Origin: Auanema rhodensis
Lineage: Eukaryota > Nematoda > Chromadorea > Rhabditida > Rhabditidae
Assembly (NCBI GenBank): GCA_964057225.1
Contig: OZ059894.1
Span: 14,084,131-14,148,130, forward strand
Direction: 5' to 3'
Length of the DNA: 64,000 nucleotides
A program made the position numbers and the translations under genes. Under the pieces are notes generated by a model. It saw only the letters and a program-made list of their open reading frames with translations. It made no database searches and had not been told where the DNA came from. Below are positions 61,278-64,000 of this stretch, piece by piece. Within the stretch, counting starts at the first letter, position 1; each line of letters begins with the position of its first letter.

Positions 61278-63295
61278 TCTATAAGTATTATGAATTAGTT
61301 TATAATATTATACACTATCAATCTTAATAAATATCAATGCAAATTATATGAAGATGGATTTTAAGAATTTCCATATAGAACTTTCTCGATATCGCAAACA
61401 GGATTGTTGGCTGACAAACTATGAAACTATGATGTGGGCTTGAATGCTGTAGATGATACAAGATGCCGAACATAAAACTAAAATTTCCATCTCTGATCAC
61501 AGAAGTTTTCCGGCTATTTGGAACGAATAGGCTATTATTTTTCATGGAAATTCTAGATATGGATTTGAAAAAAGTTAAAAATAAAATATAATTGGAATAT
61601 ATTCAAAAAGAATAAATATAAAAATATTTCTTACACATTACGTATAATTTTAAAACAAAATAAAAAAATCAATTCATTTAGACATTGATTCAAGAATCCA
61701 GAAGAACAAAGATAGTATATTAAGCTAACAAAAGCAGTAAATGGTGATCGAAAACTGGCTGACTGAAGAATGATTGTCAGAAAAAGCCTAAAAAGTCATT
61801 TTATTTCAAAAAGGAGAAGAAAAGAAAAGCCACAGACAAACAGTCTTGGGAAGAATGATAATGATGACGATAATAGAAGTTATCAAATAAAATTCCTCTT
61901 TCTTTTTTCATAGACTGGTTCTCTTTCCATCCTGAAGTAAATCCGAGAACAAAAGTCCCTTTGCAGGACTACATTTGATTACAACTTTTAAAAAAACTTT
62001 TTTTTAAATAAAACAAAATAATTATATTTCATCTAAAACACAATAAGTATGAAATGTTCAGCTTATTTGAAGAAAATAATTTTTTTCAACAAATCAGCTT
62101 GTTATACGAGAAGACTGCTTAAAGACGTCATAATATATTGTACTGTTCTCTAGTTGGACAATGAATGATGCTTCTTCATTAACCAAGCCTCTAAGAAACA
62201 TGTTCAACAACTAGTCATACACCCTTTTCAATTTAATAAAAGTACTTGATGCCAGTATTAAAACCTATAGCTAGCTTTAAACTATCATCATTAGAGCTAT
62301 CATACATAAGAGAAACAGTGAAAAACAACGAAAAGCATATATAAGTTCATTCATATGAAATTATTCATCAAAAATGTCAACGACCGTTCCCAGTGTATAA
62401 ATTTAAAAAATAATATTTTTATAAAGGAATACGCTTGAAACAAAAAGAGAAAGAAATAAGTTTAATAAATATAATTCAACCTTCTTAATTAGCAGAAGAG
62501 GTGTTCGTAAGAAATCTTGATGTAGAGTCTGAAAGATTCAAAGATTGGCGAGAATCAGGAAATAACCTCCGTAATTCATATCACTATCTCTATTTCTCAA
62601 ACATTTTGTATCATCAATTTCTCATAAAGACAACTTCACATTTGTCTTAAACCGGACCGAATGATAAAGGGAAAGTAGAGAGATGAAGGACGAACACGAT
62701 ATGATTTGAAGAGTCAAAGAAACATTGGCTACTTTGAAATATATATGGGTTTTTGTTGAATATTAATACAAACTTATTTATGTTTATTTCATTTTCATCA
62801 ACCAATGGTCAATTCTGAATAAGAAGAAAAAGAAATTTACATGTATAATTCAACCATTGTTGGGAAAATTAATTTTGAATGTTTTTTTTCTCAATATAGA
62901 CGAGCATCTTCTTATTTTCTACAACCTGTTTCATTTCAGGCTGAAACAAAATATATTAATAACACATATGTACAATTAAATCAATTCTATGTAATTAAAG
63001 ATGAAACATAGAAAAATGTTTATTTTAAAATATTTAGACTTGGATTTAACAATAACACTGTATTTGGAATAGACCTTGATGAAGATACATCGAATGAGTT
63101 ATCATACAAACTAACCAAATGTATTTCAATCTGAATTTTACAAATAATATACACATTCACCAGGAAATCGATATGTACATCATGCTATATACAATATTTT
63201 CAAAAAAAAGTATGGCAATTTATAACTACAAAGGCAAAGATTGAGCTAAATACTAAAGCTTGTTATTAAGTATATTCATAATAATGAATAGAGAT
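61278..63295. other. Intergenic region upstream of the nitrobindin-like gene and downstream of BTBD9
   Basis: AT-rich with no splice-supported gene. The open frame at 61324-61545 (minus) lies in the promoter side of the nitrobindin-like gene and has no family signature. Confidence 0.5.
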
Positions 63296-64000
63296 TCAAT
63301 TTTGAGCGATCTCCATAGGAGATATAACCGATCTGCTACCAGGGGAAGCATTTTTGGCACTAGGGCATTCGAAATGTACACAGTGAAAAACCTAAGAACA
63401 GTCACTAAGATAAATTCATGACAATGCGCTTACCTCATTAGCTGAATTGTACGTCCCTACAATTCTGATGAAAATAGCAACTTCTGGAGGAAAGTTAATA
63501 ACCTGCCAGCTTCTGAAAAAAAAACGTAGAAATTAAATAACTTTTTACTGTTTAAAGACCTGCAGTGCAACTCTGTTCTATCAGCTACTTTTGTCCAATG
63601 TTCTCTATTAGTGGAAATCTCAATGTAGTATGAGTAATAACGATCATCACAATCCCATAACAATAACCTGATATAACTTCTATTTAGAAGCGAAAAATTT
63701 AAAAAAAAACCTCATAGTACTGATAATATAAGGCTGATTAAGCTGGATGGTTATACATCCACTTTCCAATTGATGGCATGTATATCCACTATCCCAGTCA
63801 TATCCTGTTGTCTAAAGATTGATTTATAGTCATTTATTTAAAAATTAAAATTGTACTTCTCCGTTTAAAAGACAATTTCGACAACGAGCTACACCTTCAA
63901 GTACGGTTGCAAAGTTCTCAATAGTGGCAATGTTACAACTTGGAACTGGATTTAACAATAAATAAAATTAATATATATAGGCCACTTACTTATCACTCCA
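63296..64000 (-). CDS. BTBD9: BTBD9, C-terminal part (cut by window edge)
   Basis: At least four exons are visible (63296-63391, 63434-63522, 63560-63667, about 63711-63812), with more near the right edge. The F5/8 type C-like region reads GYDWDSGYTCHQLESG, IQLNQPYIISTMR, LLLWDCDDRYYSYYIEISTN, WTKVADRTELHCRSWQ and FIRIVGTYNSANE, then FHCVHFECPS before the stop. This matches the end of human BTBD9. The N-terminal BTB and BACK domains lie beyond the window. BTBD9 is a CUL3 adaptor implicated in iron and dopamine regulation and restless-legs risk in people. The tail after CPS is short. Confidence 0.93.

Noticed and set aside
1-64000. CRISPR arrays, rRNA genes, bacterial operons or integrated prophage
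   Set aside because: No regularly spaced repeats or rRNA sequence were seen, and the gene structure is intron-rich and eukaryotic throughout.

Overview
The window is nuclear DNA of a small-genome animal, most likely a nematode. It is AT-rich, intron-dense and free of prokaryotic gene structure. Most introns are about 40-46 nt and GT-AG. Acceptor-like sites often sit directly before start codons, as expected for spliced-leader addition. Two secreted families common in nematodes are present: thaumatin-like and UPF0678/nitrobindin-like. I cannot name the species. Gene models were built by hand from splice signals, reading phase and remembered family similarity. No search or alignment was run.

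Left part (1-24.9 kb), compact: the 3' end of an unrecognised low-complexity protein gene (+); a secreted three-finger (Ly6-like) protein (-); a gene-poor stretch with some orphan exons; a single-pass membrane protein (+); then a tight same-strand run of RAB5IF, B3GLCT, a triple THAP-like protein and ALG13 (+), spaced 120-260 bp. ASPSCR1/TUG (-) ends 89 bp from the end of ALG13. PPCDC, a CHAC2-type gamma-glutamylcyclotransferase and an FRMD8-type FERM protein (+) follow. An unrecognised protein gene (+) lies at 23.9-24.9 kb.

Middle (25-55.5 kb), expanded: few exons in long, microsatellite- and pyrimidine-rich noncoding DNA. It holds a protein with a consensus PP1-docking motif (+), a GSKIP-domain protein (+) and a large minus-strand gene with exons over about 14.5 kb encoding an Ala/Gln-rich coiled coil followed by W-P-P-P repeats. 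CACGTG sites that I found in the window all lie between 23.4 and 51.7 kb, several as closely spaced pairs.

Right part (55.9-64 kb), compact again: an arrestin-domain protein (-), a thaumatin-like protein (+), a secreted nitrobindin-like protein (-) and the 3' end of BTBD9 (-), cut by the window edge.

Functional themes: protein glycosylation (B3GLCT, ALG13), ER membrane and trafficking (RAB5IF, TUG, arrestin, FRMD8), CoA and glutathione metabolism (PPCDC, CHAC2) and kinase/phosphatase scaffolds (GSKIP, the PP1-docking protein). The most unusual points are the operon-like run, a possible 20-nt intron in TUG, the paired CACGTG elements and a coding-like minus-strand stretch interrupted by in-frame stops at 19.2-19.7 kb.
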